Of a stretch of DNA of 64,000 nucleotides, positions 18,168-27,054 are shown piece by piece; within the stretch, counting starts at the first letter, position 1; every line of letters starts with the position of its first letter. The stretch spans positions 36,208-100,207 of the forward strand of contig CAIQGE010000018.1 of the NCBI GenBank assembly GCA_903871335.1, given 5' to 3'. This DNA comes from an uncultured Actinomycetes bacterium (GTDB taxonomy: Bacteria; Actinomycetota; Acidimicrobiia; Acidimicrobiales; RAAP-2). Both the position numbers and the translations under genes were made by a program. The notes beneath the pieces were generated by a model. That model was not told the DNA's origin. It did not search any database and worked only from the letters and a program-made list of their open reading frames with translations.

Positions 18168-18650
18168 ATGTCCAATCTCTACGACTACGTTCGCCACCCT
18201 CGAGCCGCTGAATTGCAGGCGAACCACGCCGTCCAATCCGTTGAGATGCGCGATATCGAGCATCCGAATTATTGGCGCCGGCTCAACGCGCGCGTCGGAC
18301 TGCGCATCACGCTCGCGGTGGGAACCATGTGGTGCGCCTACATCTTTGGGCTCATCGCACTGTTGAGTTTGCCCTCGACGATTGCGTCGGGATCCTTGTT
18401 CGAGATTGTGGTGTGGATCTCCAGCAGCTTCCTGCAACTCGTCTTGTTACCCATCATCATCGTGGGACAGAACATTCAAGCGAAAGCTGCCGACAAGCGC
18501 GCGGAAGACACCTACAAGGACGCCGAGGCGGTGTTGCACGAAGCGGCACAGATTCAAGCGCACCTCGAAGCCCAAGACGCCGCACTCCTCAAGATCATGA
18601 TCCACCTGGAGAACTTGGTCGCTGAAGAAAATAAGCGACGGGGTCTCTAG
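18168..18650 (+). CDS. DUF1003-like membrane protein
   Basis: Membrane protein of 160 residues with two hydrophobic segments (LRITLAVGTMWCAYIFGLIALLS and VVWISSSFLQLVLLPIIIVG). A Gln/Glu/Lys-rich cytoplasmic coiled-coil tail starts QNIQAKAADKRAEDTYKDAE. The transition from the second helix to the charged tail is the typical layout of DUF1003 proteins. Function unknown. ATG 18168 is supported by GAAACT at 18156-18161, 6 nt upstream, though that hexamer is weak; a GTG at 18138 would add 10 residues. It ends in a CTAG overlap with the convergent GNAT gene. Confidence 0.75.
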   Translation: MSNLYDYVRHPRAAELQANHAVQSVEMRDIEHPNYWRRLNARVGLRITLAVGTMWCAYIFGLIALLSLPSTIASGSLFEIVVWISSSFLQLVLLPIIIVGQNIQAKAADKRAEDTYKDAEAVLHEAAQIQAHLEAQDAALLKIMIHLENLVAEENKRRGL

Positions 18651-19120
18651 GGGCGAAGATCCCGGTAGAACTTGATTCCCTCGGGATACGAATGCGCCCC
18701 GGGAGGGAATGCCGTCACCGGTGTCCACCCAATGCGCGCGTAGAACGCCTGCGCTTCGGGTTGACGCGGACCGGTTTCAAGGAACAACTCAACAAAACCC
18801 GCGTGCGCGGCCGCTTGTTCGACGTAGGTCATCAACGCGGCGGCCACACCTGAACGGCGGAGGTCGGGTCGCACCCAGAGTCGCTTGATCTCGCCAATGC
18901 CAGATCCGGGAGCCACAATGGTGCGTACGCCCACGCCACCGGCCAAATGGTCATCGAGTCGAGCGACGACAAAGAGGCCGCCGGGCGCAGCCAGTTCGCT
19001 GTCCGGCATCTCAGCGTCGGCACCGACGCCGTAGCGGCGATCCAGTTCGTCGCGCGCAGCGAAGATCATCGATTGCGCACCGGGAGTGGTGATGTCGTCG
19101 ACATCAAGGGTCAAGGGCAC
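18647..19120 (-). CDS. GNAT family N-acetyltransferase
   Basis: Single-domain acetyltransferase of 157 residues. EIKRLWVRPDLRRSGVAAAL is motif A with the CoA loop, and EAQAFYARIGW is motif B. The acceptor substrate is unknown. I chose GTG 19120, because TACAGT at 19127-19132 (minus strand) is 6 nt upstream and longer frames would run into ileS at 19161. The 40-bp gap to ileS must hold both start regions. Confidence 0.86.
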   Translation of the reverse strand: MPLTLDVDDITTPGAQSMIFAARDELDRRYGVGADAEMPDSELAAPGGLFVVARLDDHLAGGVGVRTIVAPGSGIGEIKRLWVRPDLRRSGVAAALMTYVEQAAAHAGFVELFLETGPRQPEAQAFYARIGWTPVTAFPPGAHSYPEGIKFYRDLRP

Positions 19121-19160
19121 CGGTCCACTGTAGGGGTCACCGTCTCGGCGGCCAACTACG

Positions 19161-22100
19161 ATGAACGGGAAATATCTGAGGAGTCCCGTGTTTCGCCCCG
19201 TCAGCGCAGAAATCGATTTCGTTTCGGTCGAAGAGGCGGAACTCACCCGCTGGCGCGAGCACCAGATCTTTCATCGATCGGTCTCGCAACGCGAGGGCGC
19301 CACGCCGTGGGTCTTTTACGAAGGGCCCCCCACCGCCAATGGCAAGCCCGGTCTCCATCACGTGTGGGCGCGTATTTACAAGGATCTCTTTTGTCGGTAC
19401 CAGTCCATGCAGGGTCATTACGTCGCGCGACGCGCCGGCTGGGACACTCACGGACTCCCCGTCGAGGTGGAGGTCGAAAAGCGTCTGGGCATCTCCGCCA
19501 AGGAGGCCATTGGCCGCGACGTGAGCATCGCGGAGTTCACGCGTTTGTGCCGCGAGTCGGTGCAGGCCTACGTCGGTGATTTCGAGAAGCTGACCGAACG
19601 CATTGGCTACTGGCTGGACTTTGACTCCGCCTACTGGACATTCACGCCCAGCTACGTGGAGTCGGTGTGGTGGCAATTACAGCAACTGTTCAATCGCGGA
19701 CTGCTCTACGAGGATCTCAAAGTCATTCCCTATTGCCCTCGTTGTGGAACGGCATTGTCGAGTCACGAGTTGGGTCAGCCGGGCGTCTACTACGACGAAG
19801 TCGATGAGAGTTGCTACGTCCGACTCCGCCTGCTCGACGCTGATGGTCGTAGTGACCTCGGCGGTGCGACGTACCTCGCCGTGTGGACCACGACGCCGTG
19901 GACCCTGCTGTCCAATGTGGGCGTGGCGGTCAACCCCGAGGTCACCTACGCCGTGGTCGACGGCAATGTCGTGGCCCGCGACCTCGTGCCCGCGGTGTTC
20001 GGTGACGATGCCGTGATCACGACAACATTTCCGGGTTCGGCCCTGCTCGGACTGCATTACGAGCGCCCCTTCGACGATGTTCCTCTCCCGACGAGCGTGG
20101 ACGCGTGTTTTGTCGTGGCCGCTGACTACGTCACGACGGAGGACGGCACAGGACTCGTTCACCAGGCACCCGCCTTTGGTGAAGTTGACCGACAGGTCGC
20201 TCGAGAGAACGGATTACCGACCGTCAATCCCGTCGGCGCGAATGGAGCCTTCACCGCCGAAGTGCCCTGGCTTGAAGGTCAAGGGGTGCGCGACGCGAAC
20301 CACGTCATCAACGACGAATTGGAACGTCGCGGGATCTTGTTGCGTCGCTTCGACTACGCGCACTCGCTCCCGCACTGTTGGCGATGCGGGACTGTTCTTA
20401 TTTACTGGGGTAAGCCGAGCTGGTACATCGCCACGAGCCAATTTCGTGAGGAGATGTTGGCGGAGAACGCCACCATTGATTGGCACCCTCAGCACATTCG
20501 CGACGGTCGCTTCGGTGAGTGGCTCCAGAACAACGTCGACTGGGCCCTCTCGCGTGATCGTTTCTGGGGAACACCACTACCCATCTGGCGATGCCAGGCG
20601 AATCACCTCGTCTGCGTGGGATCGCGTGCGGAGCTGTCAGAACTCACGGGACGCGACCTCTCAGAACTCGATCCCCACCGACCCAATGTGGACGACATCG
20701 TCTTTGATTGCGCGACGTGTGGCGGCGAGATGCGACGTGTGGCCCCCGTCATCGACGCGTGGTTCGACTCCGGGGCTATGCCCGCGGCCCAAGTGGGCTA
20801 CCCCCACGTTCCGGGTTCCGACCTCAACTTCGCGTTTCCGGCCCAGTTCATCGCCGAGGCGATTGATCAGACGCGCGGGTGGTTCTATTCACTACTCGCC
20901 GTCAATACGCTCGTCTTCGGCAAGAAGCCCTACGAACACGTCCTGTGCCTCGGTCACATCGTCGACGTGGACGGCAAGAAGATGTCGAAGTCCCAAGGCA
21001 ATGTCATTGACCCCTGGGAAGTGTTGAACACCCGCGGGGCTGATCCGCTGCGCTGGTGGATGTTCTCCCAGGGCTCCCCTTGGACGTCAACGCGCGCCAG
21101 CCTCGGAGCGATCGACGCGTCACTACGTGAGACCTTGGGGACGCTGTGGAATACGTTCAGTTTCTTTACGACCTACGCGTCGCTGAATGGTTTTAATCCC
21201 AGCGATCCCGAGATCCCGTCACGCGAACAGCGCAGTGATCTCGACCGCTGGATCATTTCTCGTCTCGAAGGAGTCACCGCGCAAGTGACGGCGTCACTCG
21301 AGACCTATGACGCGCTGGACGCGGCGGGAGCCCTTGCCGAACTGATTGATGACGTATCGAACTGGTACGTCCGTCGCAGCCGACGTCGTTTCTGGCGCAC
21401 CGACCCGAATGCTCCACGTTCGGACTCTCTCGCCGCACAGATGACGTTGCTCGAAGTCCTGCAGCGCTTGACGTTGCTGCTGGCTCCGTTCTGTCCGTTC
21501 GTGGCCGATCGTCTGTATCACGAACTTTTTGACGTCGACGACAGCGACTCCGTGCACCTGGCTGACTGGCCAGTCGCGCAGGACCGCGACCGTGACGCCG
21601 TGCTCGAGGACGCGATGGACGTCGCTCGGCGCCTCACGTCGCTCGGTCGCGCCGCGCGCGCTGACGCCGGCGTCAAGGTTCGTCAACCTTTGCGGCGGGC
21701 ACTCGTCTTCCTGGCTCCGGGCACCACGCTTCCCCCGGCGGGCATTGTTGAAGACGAACTCAATGTTGACGTCATTGAATTCGGTTCGGAACTCGCCGAC
21801 GTGCTCACGTTCGAACTCGTGCCCAATTTCCGGACCGTGGGTCCTCGCCTGGGCGAAGCGGTCAAGGAATTAAAGCCCGCACTCGCCGCCCTCGACGGCG
21901 TCGCCGCGGCCGCCACGCTGGAACGCGGTGACGCCGTGGTCGTGACCCTGTCGACCGGTGATTTCGCTCTGGGTTCCGATGACCTAGAACTCCGCGTGAA
22001 GAGTCAGAGTGGTTATGCGGTCTCGCGTGAAGCAAGTGAAGTGGTGGCACTGGACCTCGCGTTGGACGACGACCTTTTGCGGCGTGGGTACATGCGCGAC

Positions 22101-22322
22101 TTGGTGCGTCAGGTGCAAGAAATGCGAAAGAACGCGGGCTTCGATGTCGCCGATCACATTCGTTTGTGGGTCACCGGCGTGGACGATCTCGCCGAATGGT
22201 TTGATGATCTCGCGGCAGAAGTGTTGGCTGATTCCGTGACGCGAGGCGATGGCGCCGGTGAGGGAACTTCCCTGATGTTCGACGACGGGCGCGCGGCGAG
22301 TGCCTGGGTGACGAAGGCTTAG
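19161..22322 (+). CDS. ileS: isoleucyl-tRNA synthetase
   Basis: Class I aminoacyl-tRNA synthetase of 1053 residues that charges tRNA-Ile. The HIGH-equivalent is GKPGLHHVWAR (H66-H67), preceded by YEGPPTANG; KMSKSQGN starts at about residue 607. The large editing CP1 domain lies between them, and the C-terminal anticodon domain ends in a beta-rich region. The length and HIGH variant fit the eukaryote-like IleS2 type common in Actinomycetota, a type usually less sensitive to mupirocin (family knowledge). Its upstream gap of 40 bp leaves no room for a T-box leader. The stop overlaps marR by 4 nt. Confidence 0.97.
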   Translation: MNGKYLRSPVFRPVSAEIDFVSVEEAELTRWREHQIFHRSVSQREGATPWVFYEGPPTANGKPGLHHVWARIYKDLFCRYQSMQGHYVARRAGWDTHGLPVEVEVEKRLGISAKEAIGRDVSIAEFTRLCRESVQAYVGDFEKLTERIGYWLDFDSAYWTFTPSYVESVWWQLQQLFNRGLLYEDLKVIPYCPRCGTALSSHELGQPGVYYDEVDESCYVRLRLLDADGRSDLGGATYLAVWTTTPWTLLSNVGVAVNPEVTYAVVDGNVVARDLVPAVFGDDAVITTTFPGSALLGLHYERPFDDVPLPTSVDACFVVAADYVTTEDGTGLVHQAPAFGEVDRQVARENGLPTVNPVGANGAFTAEVPWLEGQGVRDANHVINDELERRGILLRRFDYAHSLPHCWRCGTVLIYWGKPSWYIATSQFREEMLAENATIDWHPQHIRDGRFGEWLQNNVDWALSRDRFWGTPLPIWRCQANHLVCVGSRAELSELTGRDLSELDPHRPNVDDIVFDCATCGGEMRRVAPVIDAWFDSGAMPAAQVGYPHVPGSDLNFAFPAQFIAEAIDQTRGWFYSLLAVNTLVFGKKPYEHVLCLGHIVDVDGKKMSKSQGNVIDPWEVLNTRGADPLRWWMFSQGSPWTSTRASLGAIDASLRETLGTLWNTFSFFTTYASLNGFNPSDPEIPSREQRSDLDRWIISRLEGVTAQVTASLETYDALDAAGALAELIDDVSNWYVRRSRRRFWRTDPNAPRSDSLAAQMTLLEVLQRLTLLLAPFCPFVADRLYHELFDVDDSDSVHLADWPVAQDRDRDAVLEDAMDVARRLTSLGRAARADAGVKVRQPLRRALVFLAPGTTLPPAGIVEDELNVDVIEFGSELADVLTFELVPNFRTVGPRLGEAVKELKPALAALDGVAAAATLERGDAVVVTLSTGDFALGSDDLELRVKSQSGYAVSREASEVVALDLALDDDLLRRGYMRDLVRQVQEMRKNAGFDVADHIRLWVTGVDDLAEWFDDLAAEVLADSVTRGDGAGEGTSLMFDDGRAASAWVTKA

Positions 22323-22783
22323 TCGTCGCCCTTGAGCTTCGTGAGGAGCTCCGTTAGTGTCGCGCGCTCGGACTTCGTGAGTCGGTCCGCGACGCGGCAC
22401 TCCAGATGGACGAGATGAGCCTCAAGGGCCTCATTCAGCTTCTCGTTGCCCTGAACGGTGATGGCAACGTGCACCGCTCGACGATCGGTCGGACAACTCT
22501 GGCGAGCCACGAGACCCGCGGCTTCGATACGGTCGATCAACCTGGTTGTTCCGCCGGTGGAGTGCACGGTGGCGTCGGCGAGCTGACTCATTGTGAGATG
22601 TCCCTCGTCCGCGCGACGAAGCTGCAGGAGGACGTCAAACCAGGGGAGAGGGAGATCGCACGACTCTTCGAGTTCGGCCCCCAGGGCTCGGCTCAGTCGA
22701 GCATTGGTCTCAAATAGGAGACCCACGAGCATGACGCGCTCGTCGCCCGACGGGCAGGCACCGGTGTGGGCGGTCGTCGTCAT
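22319..22783 (-). CDS. MarR family transcriptional regulator
   Basis: Winged-helix regulator of 154 residues. LTMSQLADATVHSTGGTTRLID is the HTH and LVARQSCPTDRRAVHVAIT the wing, flanked by dimerisation helices. One cysteine sits next to the wing and another in an N-terminal helix, so redox sensing is possible but not shown. It is divergent from yceI, and a palindrome in the yceI promoter is the likely operator. ATG 22783 has TACACT at 22790-22795 (minus strand) 6 nt upstream, so this mRNA is probably leaderless. Confidence 0.9.
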   Translation of the reverse strand: MTTTAHTGACPSGDERVMLVGLLFETNARLSRALGAELEESCDLPLPWFDVLLQLRRADEGHLTMSQLADATVHSTGGTTRLIDRIEAAGLVARQSCPTDRRAVHVAITVQGNEKLNEALEAHLVHLECRVADRLTKSERATLTELLTKLKGDD

Positions 22784-22823
22784 TGGTCCAGTGTAACACT
22801 TTTGTTGCGAAGTCATCTTCTGC

Positions 22824-22853
22824 TTGACAAGTTATTGCATACGCAACTAATAT
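22824..22853 (+). promoter_or_regulatory. yceI promoter with operator in the spacer
   Basis: TTGACA (22824-22829) and TAATAT (22848-22853) are separated by 18 nt, a near-consensus sigma-70 promoter. The spacer holds TTGCATACGCAA (22835-22846), an imperfect 12-bp palindrome extended on both sides by AGTTA and CTAAT, matching the style of MarR-family sites. A MarR dimer there would block RNA polymerase directly. Confidence 0.78.
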
Positions 22854-22894
22854 GTCACCGTACAAGGAGTACGCCCCCCAACTAAGGAGAAACC

Positions 22895-23440
22895 ATGAGC
22901 AACCTTCCCGCTCCCGGTGTTTACACCATTGATGCCGTTCACTCGTCGGTCGGCTTCGTCGCCCGTCACCTCGTCGCCGCCAAGGTGCGTGGCAATTTCA
23001 CCGATTTCGAAGGCACCATCACGATTGGTGACAGCGCCGAGACATCCAGTGTCGTCGCGACTGCGAAGGCGGAGAGCATCACCACAAATAATGAGATGCG
23101 CGACGGCCACCTGAAGAGCCCCGATTTCCTCGACTACGAGAACCACCCGACCATCGAGTTCAAGTCGACGTCGGTCACCTCGAAGGGCGGGGACCTCTAC
23201 GATCTCGTCGCGGACGTCACCCTGCGCGGTGTCACCAAGTCCGTCACCTTCGAGCTCGAGTACCTGGGTTCCGGCCCGAGCATGCAGCCGGGCGGCACAG
23301 TCGCCGGTTTTGAAGCGCGCGCGGAGATCGACCGTCGCGACTTCGGCGTGAACTTCGAAGGCTCGCTCGAAAACGGCAGCCTCGTCGTGGGTAACAAGGT
23401 CGTGCTCGAACTCAACATTGAGTCACACCTCGCCGCCTAA
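22895..23440 (+). CDS. YceI family protein
   Basis: Lipocalin-like beta-barrel protein of 181 residues thought to bind isoprenoids or other long hydrophobic molecules. The start GVYTIDAVHSSVGFVARHL, then FTDFEGTI, DGHLKSPDFLDYENHPTIEF and the C-terminal DRRDFGVNF are family hallmarks. No signal peptide is present, so this copy is probably cytoplasmic. AAGGAG precedes the ATG. The divergent marR gene and the operator in its promoter suggest repression relieved by a small molecule. A strong terminator follows. Confidence 0.95.
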   Translation: MSNLPAPGVYTIDAVHSSVGFVARHLVAAKVRGNFTDFEGTITIGDSAETSSVVATAKAESITTNNEMRDGHLKSPDFLDYENHPTIEFKSTSVTSKGGDLYDLVADVTLRGVTKSVTFELEYLGSGPSMQPGGTVAGFEARAEIDRRDFGVNFEGSLENGSLVVGNKVVLELNIESHLAA

Positions 23441-23451
23441 GGCACTGCGTT

Positions 23452-23494
23452 ACGACGAAACGCCGGGGGTTCGACGCCCCCGGCGTTTCGTCGT
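23452..23494 (+). terminator. strong intrinsic hairpin after yceI
   Basis: An 18-bp perfect stem (23452-23469 with 23477-23494) built around AAACGCCGGGGG and CCCCCGGCGTTT, with a 7-nt loop. It lies just past the yceI stop. The T run is short, as is common in GC-rich genomes. Confidence 0.82.
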
Positions 23495-23506
23495 TACGAT
23501 GAGAAC

Positions 23507-23632
23507 ATGAGTGAAGACGGTAAGGGCAAAGTACTGAAGTCGGGTCTTGGTATCGCGGGAGCGGCCGTGGCCATCGTGTCGGTGTGGTGGTTCGCTCTGC
23601 GTCCGCGATTCCACAAGAAAGACGAGAACTAA
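23507..23632 (+). CDS. small single-pass membrane protein (41 aa)
   Basis: Short frame from ATG 23507: MSEDGKGKVLKSG, one hydrophobic segment (LGIAGAAVAIVSVWWFAL), then a basic tail ending RFHKKDEN. The charged-hydrophobic-charged layout and the 4-nt interlocking of its stop with the convergent sirtuin gene (CTAA, 23629-23632) argue that it is a real gene. It begins right after the yceI terminator, so it needs its own promoter. Function unknown. Confidence 0.6.
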   Translation: MSEDGKGKVLKSGLGIAGAAVAIVSVWWFALRPRFHKKDEN

Positions 23633-24399
23633 CCCACGAGGGCGGGCAACACCGTCGGAATATCGCCGCGGACCAGAACCTGGGCCATGTCGTCCATCGC
23701 CGTCGGTTCGCCGTTGACGATGATGATGGTGGCGCCGTGGGACCTCGCGGTGGGTACTAGGCCCGCGACGGGATAGACGGCGAGCGTCGTGCCCACGGCG
23801 AGGAATACCTCACAGTCTCGTGCGGCAGCGTCAGAGCGAGCGAGATCCTCGGCGACGAGAGACTGGCCGAAGGAAATGGTGGCAGATTTCAGAAGGCCGC
23901 CACAGACCACGCCCCGGATGATGCGTTGACAGTGCGGGTCGTCGTCTCCCTCCCTGACTCTCTCGAGCGCGACGTCGATCGGATCACGTGCGTGGCACGA
24001 CAGGCACACGACCTCGAGAGCCGAGCCGTGAATTTCGACGATGCGATCGTTCGTGGTGCCGGCCTTTTGGTGCAACCCGTCAATGTTCTGGGTCACCAAC
24101 AGATCGAGATGTCCCCGTTGTTCGAGGCGAACGAGCGCACGATGTCCCTCGTTGGGTTCCACGTCGAAGACCTTTCGCTCCACCCGTGAGCGCCACGCGG
24201 CACGTCGCACCGATTCATCGGTCACCCACGTCGTAAAAGTCGAGAGCATCTCGGCGTGAGGGTCCTTCGTCCACACGCCTTGTGGCCCGCGAAAATCAGG
24301 GATGCCTGATGCCGTCGAAATGCCCGCTCCGGTGAGGGCGACGACGTGGCGTGCGTCACTGATCAGTGAGCGAGCGCGATCGAGTGCGGCGTCGGACAC
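23629..24399 (-). CDS. Sir2-family NAD-dependent protein deacylase
   Basis: Sirtuin of 256 residues that removes acyl groups from lysines at the expense of NAD. The NAD loop is LTGAGISTASGIPDFRG; TQNIDGLHQKAG and the catalytic histidine in VEIHGS follow. A zinc site is formed by CLSC and a second pair in PHCQRIIRGVVCGG, whose spacing (C-x8-C) is wider than usual. The GTG at 24399 is chosen because TATCGT at 24406-24411 (minus strand) lies 6 nt upstream; the longer open frame reads through the promoter of the divergent MFS gene. Confidence 0.9.
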   Translation of the reverse strand: MSDAALDRARSLISDARHVVALTGAGISTASGIPDFRGPQGVWTKDPHAEMLSTFTTWVTDESVRRAAWRSRVERKVFDVEPNEGHRALVRLEQRGHLDLLVTQNIDGLHQKAGTTNDRIVEIHGSALEVVCLSCHARDPIDVALERVREGDDDPHCQRIIRGVVCGGLLKSATISFGQSLVAEDLARSDAAARDCEVFLAVGTTLAVYPVAGLVPTARSHGATIIIVNGEPTAMDDMAQVLVRGDIPTVLPALVG

Positions 24400-24435
24400 G
24401 GTGTGACGATAGCGGCCACTCCTACACTGTGAGCG

Positions 24436-25668
24436 ATGGCCATCGCGTCGCTTGCTCCGCTGCGCCATCGCAATTTCGTGCTGGCGGTCAGTTCGTCGTT
24501 CATTTCTTCCATCGGCACGTGGATGCAAGCGGTGGCGCTCGGCATTTATTTGTACACGACCACGCGCAATCCGGAGTGGTTGGGTTGGGTGACCCTGGCC
24601 GCGTGGTTGCCGGCCGTGATTGGTTCTCCCGTGGGTGGTGCGGTGGCAGACCGTTGGAGCCGACAGCGTTGGATTCAGTTCAACAACCTGATCATGGCGC
24701 TCTGCGCGACGACTTTGGCCACCTTGTATTACACGCATCATCTCTCCCCGCACCTCGTGCTGGTGCTCGCACTGGTGGAGGGGCTTAGCTCGTCATCGTC
24801 GTGGGCGGCGTGGCAAAGTCTCATGCCGGACCTCGTTGATCGCGACGAAGTGTTGGCCGCGGTGTCCTTGTCGTCCGCACAATTCAACCTGGGTCGCATC
24901 ATCGGACCCGCGTGCGCGACCTTGATTCTCGCTTTCGGACCCGTGTCGCTGTGTTTCTTGTGTAACGCCATCAGCTTCGTGGTCGTGATCGTGGCGTTCG
25001 CCTTCGTTCGTACGGCGCCCCGACCCGCGGTGACGACGCCATTCCATCTCGTCAGTGACATCACGCACGGCATCCGGGTGGCGTTCGCCAATCCGGCCTG
25101 TCGCGCCGCGATCGTGAGCGTGGCGGTGATTGCATTTTTCATCGCGCCGTTCATTCAGTTCATCCCCGCCATGGCTATCGGGGTCTTTCACGCGGGCAAA
25201 ACGGGGACGTCCCTTCTCGTGACCGCGCAGGGTGCTGGAGCACTGTGCGGGGCGTTCCTCGTGCCCACGCTCGCTCGTCGCACCTCGCGAACATTCACCT
25301 TGCGCCTGACCTTGACTCTCCTGGTCCTCAGCATCGTCGGCTACGGCATGTCCCCCTCTATGACGTGGGCCATTCCGATGATGATCCTGTCGGGACTGGC
25401 GTACGTCGGCACGCTGAATGGATTGAACGCGACGGTGCAATTGCACGCCCCCCAATTGGAACGTTCACGGGTGTTGTCGCTATACACGCTGGCGCTGTCG
25501 ATCGGTTACCCCCTCGGGGGAGCGGTGCAAGGCGTGTTGGCACATCGCGTGGCATCGCTGCCCACCGTCACCACGGCAAGTGGCATTCTCGGAGTGCTCG
25601 CGATGGTGTATCTCTTCTTTCGACCGCGCACTCTCGACGTCATGGGACGGCCCCCCGCGACGGCGTGA
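24436..25668 (+). CDS. MFS transporter, DHA3/EntS-like
   Basis: Permease of 410 residues with about 12 membrane segments. The start LRHRNFVLAVSSSFISSIGTWMQ and motif A (GGAVADRWSRQRWI) match the EntS/macrolide-efflux (DHA3) group. Export of a siderophore or drug is typical of relatives, but the substrate here is unknown. TACACT at 24423-24428, 7 nt before ATG, suggests a leaderless mRNA divergent from the sirtuin gene across 36 bp. Confidence 0.87.
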   Translation: MAIASLAPLRHRNFVLAVSSSFISSIGTWMQAVALGIYLYTTTRNPEWLGWVTLAAWLPAVIGSPVGGAVADRWSRQRWIQFNNLIMALCATTLATLYYTHHLSPHLVLVLALVEGLSSSSSWAAWQSLMPDLVDRDEVLAAVSLSSAQFNLGRIIGPACATLILAFGPVSLCFLCNAISFVVVIVAFAFVRTAPRPAVTTPFHLVSDITHGIRVAFANPACRAAIVSVAVIAFFIAPFIQFIPAMAIGVFHAGKTGTSLLVTAQGAGALCGAFLVPTLARRTSRTFTLRLTLTLLVLSIVGYGMSPSMTWAIPMMILSGLAYVGTLNGLNATVQLHAPQLERSRVLSLYTLALSIGYPLGGAVQGVLAHRVASLPTVTTASGILGVLAMVYLFFRPRTLDVMGRPPATA

Positions 25669-25689
25669 GCGCTCTGTCAGAATGGGCGC

Positions 25690-27054
25690 ATGCCCTTCGT
25701 TGCCGTCAATCCGACCACCGGCGAGACCATCGCCACTTATCCGGCCCACACGCGCGAGCAGGTGAATCTCGCACTGGCCACCGCACACGCTGCTTTTCTT
25801 GAATGGCGCACCACGAGCTTTGAGGAGCGCGCAGTCCTGATGGTGAGGGCCGCGGAGCTTTTGGAGGGCGAATTACCCGTCGTCGCCCAATTGCTCACCA
25901 GCGAGATGGGCAAAACCTTCGCCGCCGCCAAGGGAGAAGTCGCGAAATGTGCCATGACGATGCGCTACTACGCCGAGCACGCCGAATCTCTGCTGGCCGA
26001 CGAACTCATCGCGACCTCGGCGTCGCGAAGCGGAATTCGCTACGAACCCATTGGCGCCGTACTCGCCATCATGCCGTGGAACTTTCCCTTGTGGCAGGCC
26101 GTTCGTTTCGCCGCACCGTCGCTGATGGCGGGCAATGTGGGCATTTTGAAGCACGCACCGAACGTGCCCGGTACCGCGGCGTTTCTGGAGGACTTGTTCC
26201 GACGCTCGGGATTTCCCACGGGTGTTTTCACCAACCTCTACGCCGAACTCGACGTCGTGGCCGACATCATCGCTGACGAGCGAGTGGCGGCCGTGACGCT
26301 GACGGGCTCCGAGCGTGCGGGGCGATCGGTGGCCGAGCTCGCGGGCCGCCACCTCAAGAAGAGCGTGATGGAACTCGGAGGATCCGACGCGTTCATCGTC
26401 GCGTCCTCGGCGGACCTTGACCACACCATCCCTCTCGCGGTCACCGCCCGCGTACAGAACAACGGTCAAAGTTGCATTGCGTCCAAACGTTTTCTCGTCG
26501 TTCGCGACCGCGCCGACGAATTCATCGCCCGCTTCACCGACGCGATGGCCGCTGTCGCGGTGGGCGATCCCATGGAGCCCGCCACGGTCGTCGGCCCTCT
26601 CGTGTCCTCCACCCAGCGCGATCTGTTGGACGCGCAAGTTCGTGACGCGGTCGCGAAGGGTGCCGTCGTACACGCCGGTGGTGCACCCGTGGACGGTCCG
26701 GGATTCTTCTATCCGCCGACCGTGCTCTCCCATGTCCCACCCGCGTCGCGCGCGGGCTGCGAGGAACTTTTTGGTCCCGTCGCGGTCGTACAAGTCGTTG
26801 ACGACCTCGACGAGGCCATCGCCGTGGCCAACAGCACGCCGTGGGGACTCGGTGGTTCGATTTGGGCCACCGACCCTGCGGAAATCGAACACGCCCTGTC
26901 GGGTATCGAGGCCGGCATGGTGTTCGCGAACGCCGTCGTGGCGTCCACTCCGGAGCTACCTTTCGGCGGCATCAAGAACTCCGGATACGGCAGAGAACTC
27001 TCCGCGGTGGGTATTCGTGAGTTCACCAACGTGAAGTCGTTCTTCGTCGCGTGA
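25690..27054 (+). CDS. aldehyde dehydrogenase, succinate-semialdehyde type
   Basis: Enzyme of 454 residues, probably NADP-dependent oxidation of succinate semialdehyde (GabD-like). IMPWNFPLWQ, MELGGSDAF and the nucleophile in NNGQSCIASKR are all present. The short N-terminus beginning FVAVNPTTGE and the NNGQSC context fit the compact GabD/YneI group. It could finish the GABA branch begun by the amine locus at 4.5-12 kb, though the two are far apart. CAGAAT at 25678-25683 lies 6 nt before ATG. The stop overlaps the cysteine desulfurase start (GTGA). Confidence 0.87.
   Translation: MPFVAVNPTTGETIATYPAHTREQVNLALATAHAAFLEWRTTSFEERAVLMVRAAELLEGELPVVAQLLTSEMGKTFAAAKGEVAKCAMTMRYYAEHAESLLADELIATSASRSGIRYEPIGAVLAIMPWNFPLWQAVRFAAPSLMAGNVGILKHAPNVPGTAAFLEDLFRRSGFPTGVFTNLYAELDVVADIIADERVAAVTLTGSERAGRSVAELAGRHLKKSVMELGGSDAFIVASSADLDHTIPLAVTARVQNNGQSCIASKRFLVVRDRADEFIARFTDAMAAVAVGDPMEPATVVGPLVSSTQRDLLDAQVRDAVAKGAVVHAGGAPVDGPGFFYPPTVLSHVPPASRAGCEELFGPVAVVQVVDDLDEAIAVANSTPWGLGGSIWATDPAEIEHALSGIEAGMVFANAVVASTPELPFGGIKNSGYGRELSAVGIREFTNVKSFFVA

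Noticed and set aside
19121..19160. T-box leader for ileS
   Set aside because: T-box regulation of ileS is common in Actinomycetota, but only 40 bp separate the divergent starts, with no specifier loop or T-box sequence.
23629..24753. Longer sirtuin start extending to 24753
   Set aside because: The extension overlaps the divergent MFS gene, has no family sequence before the NAD-binding region, and the GTG at 24399 has a well-placed -10.
25873..26892. Long minus-strand open frame opposite the semialdehyde dehydrogenase gene
   Set aside because: Low-complexity Arg/Gly/His composition and no ribosome site; it is the shadow of a well-supported aldehyde dehydrogenase.
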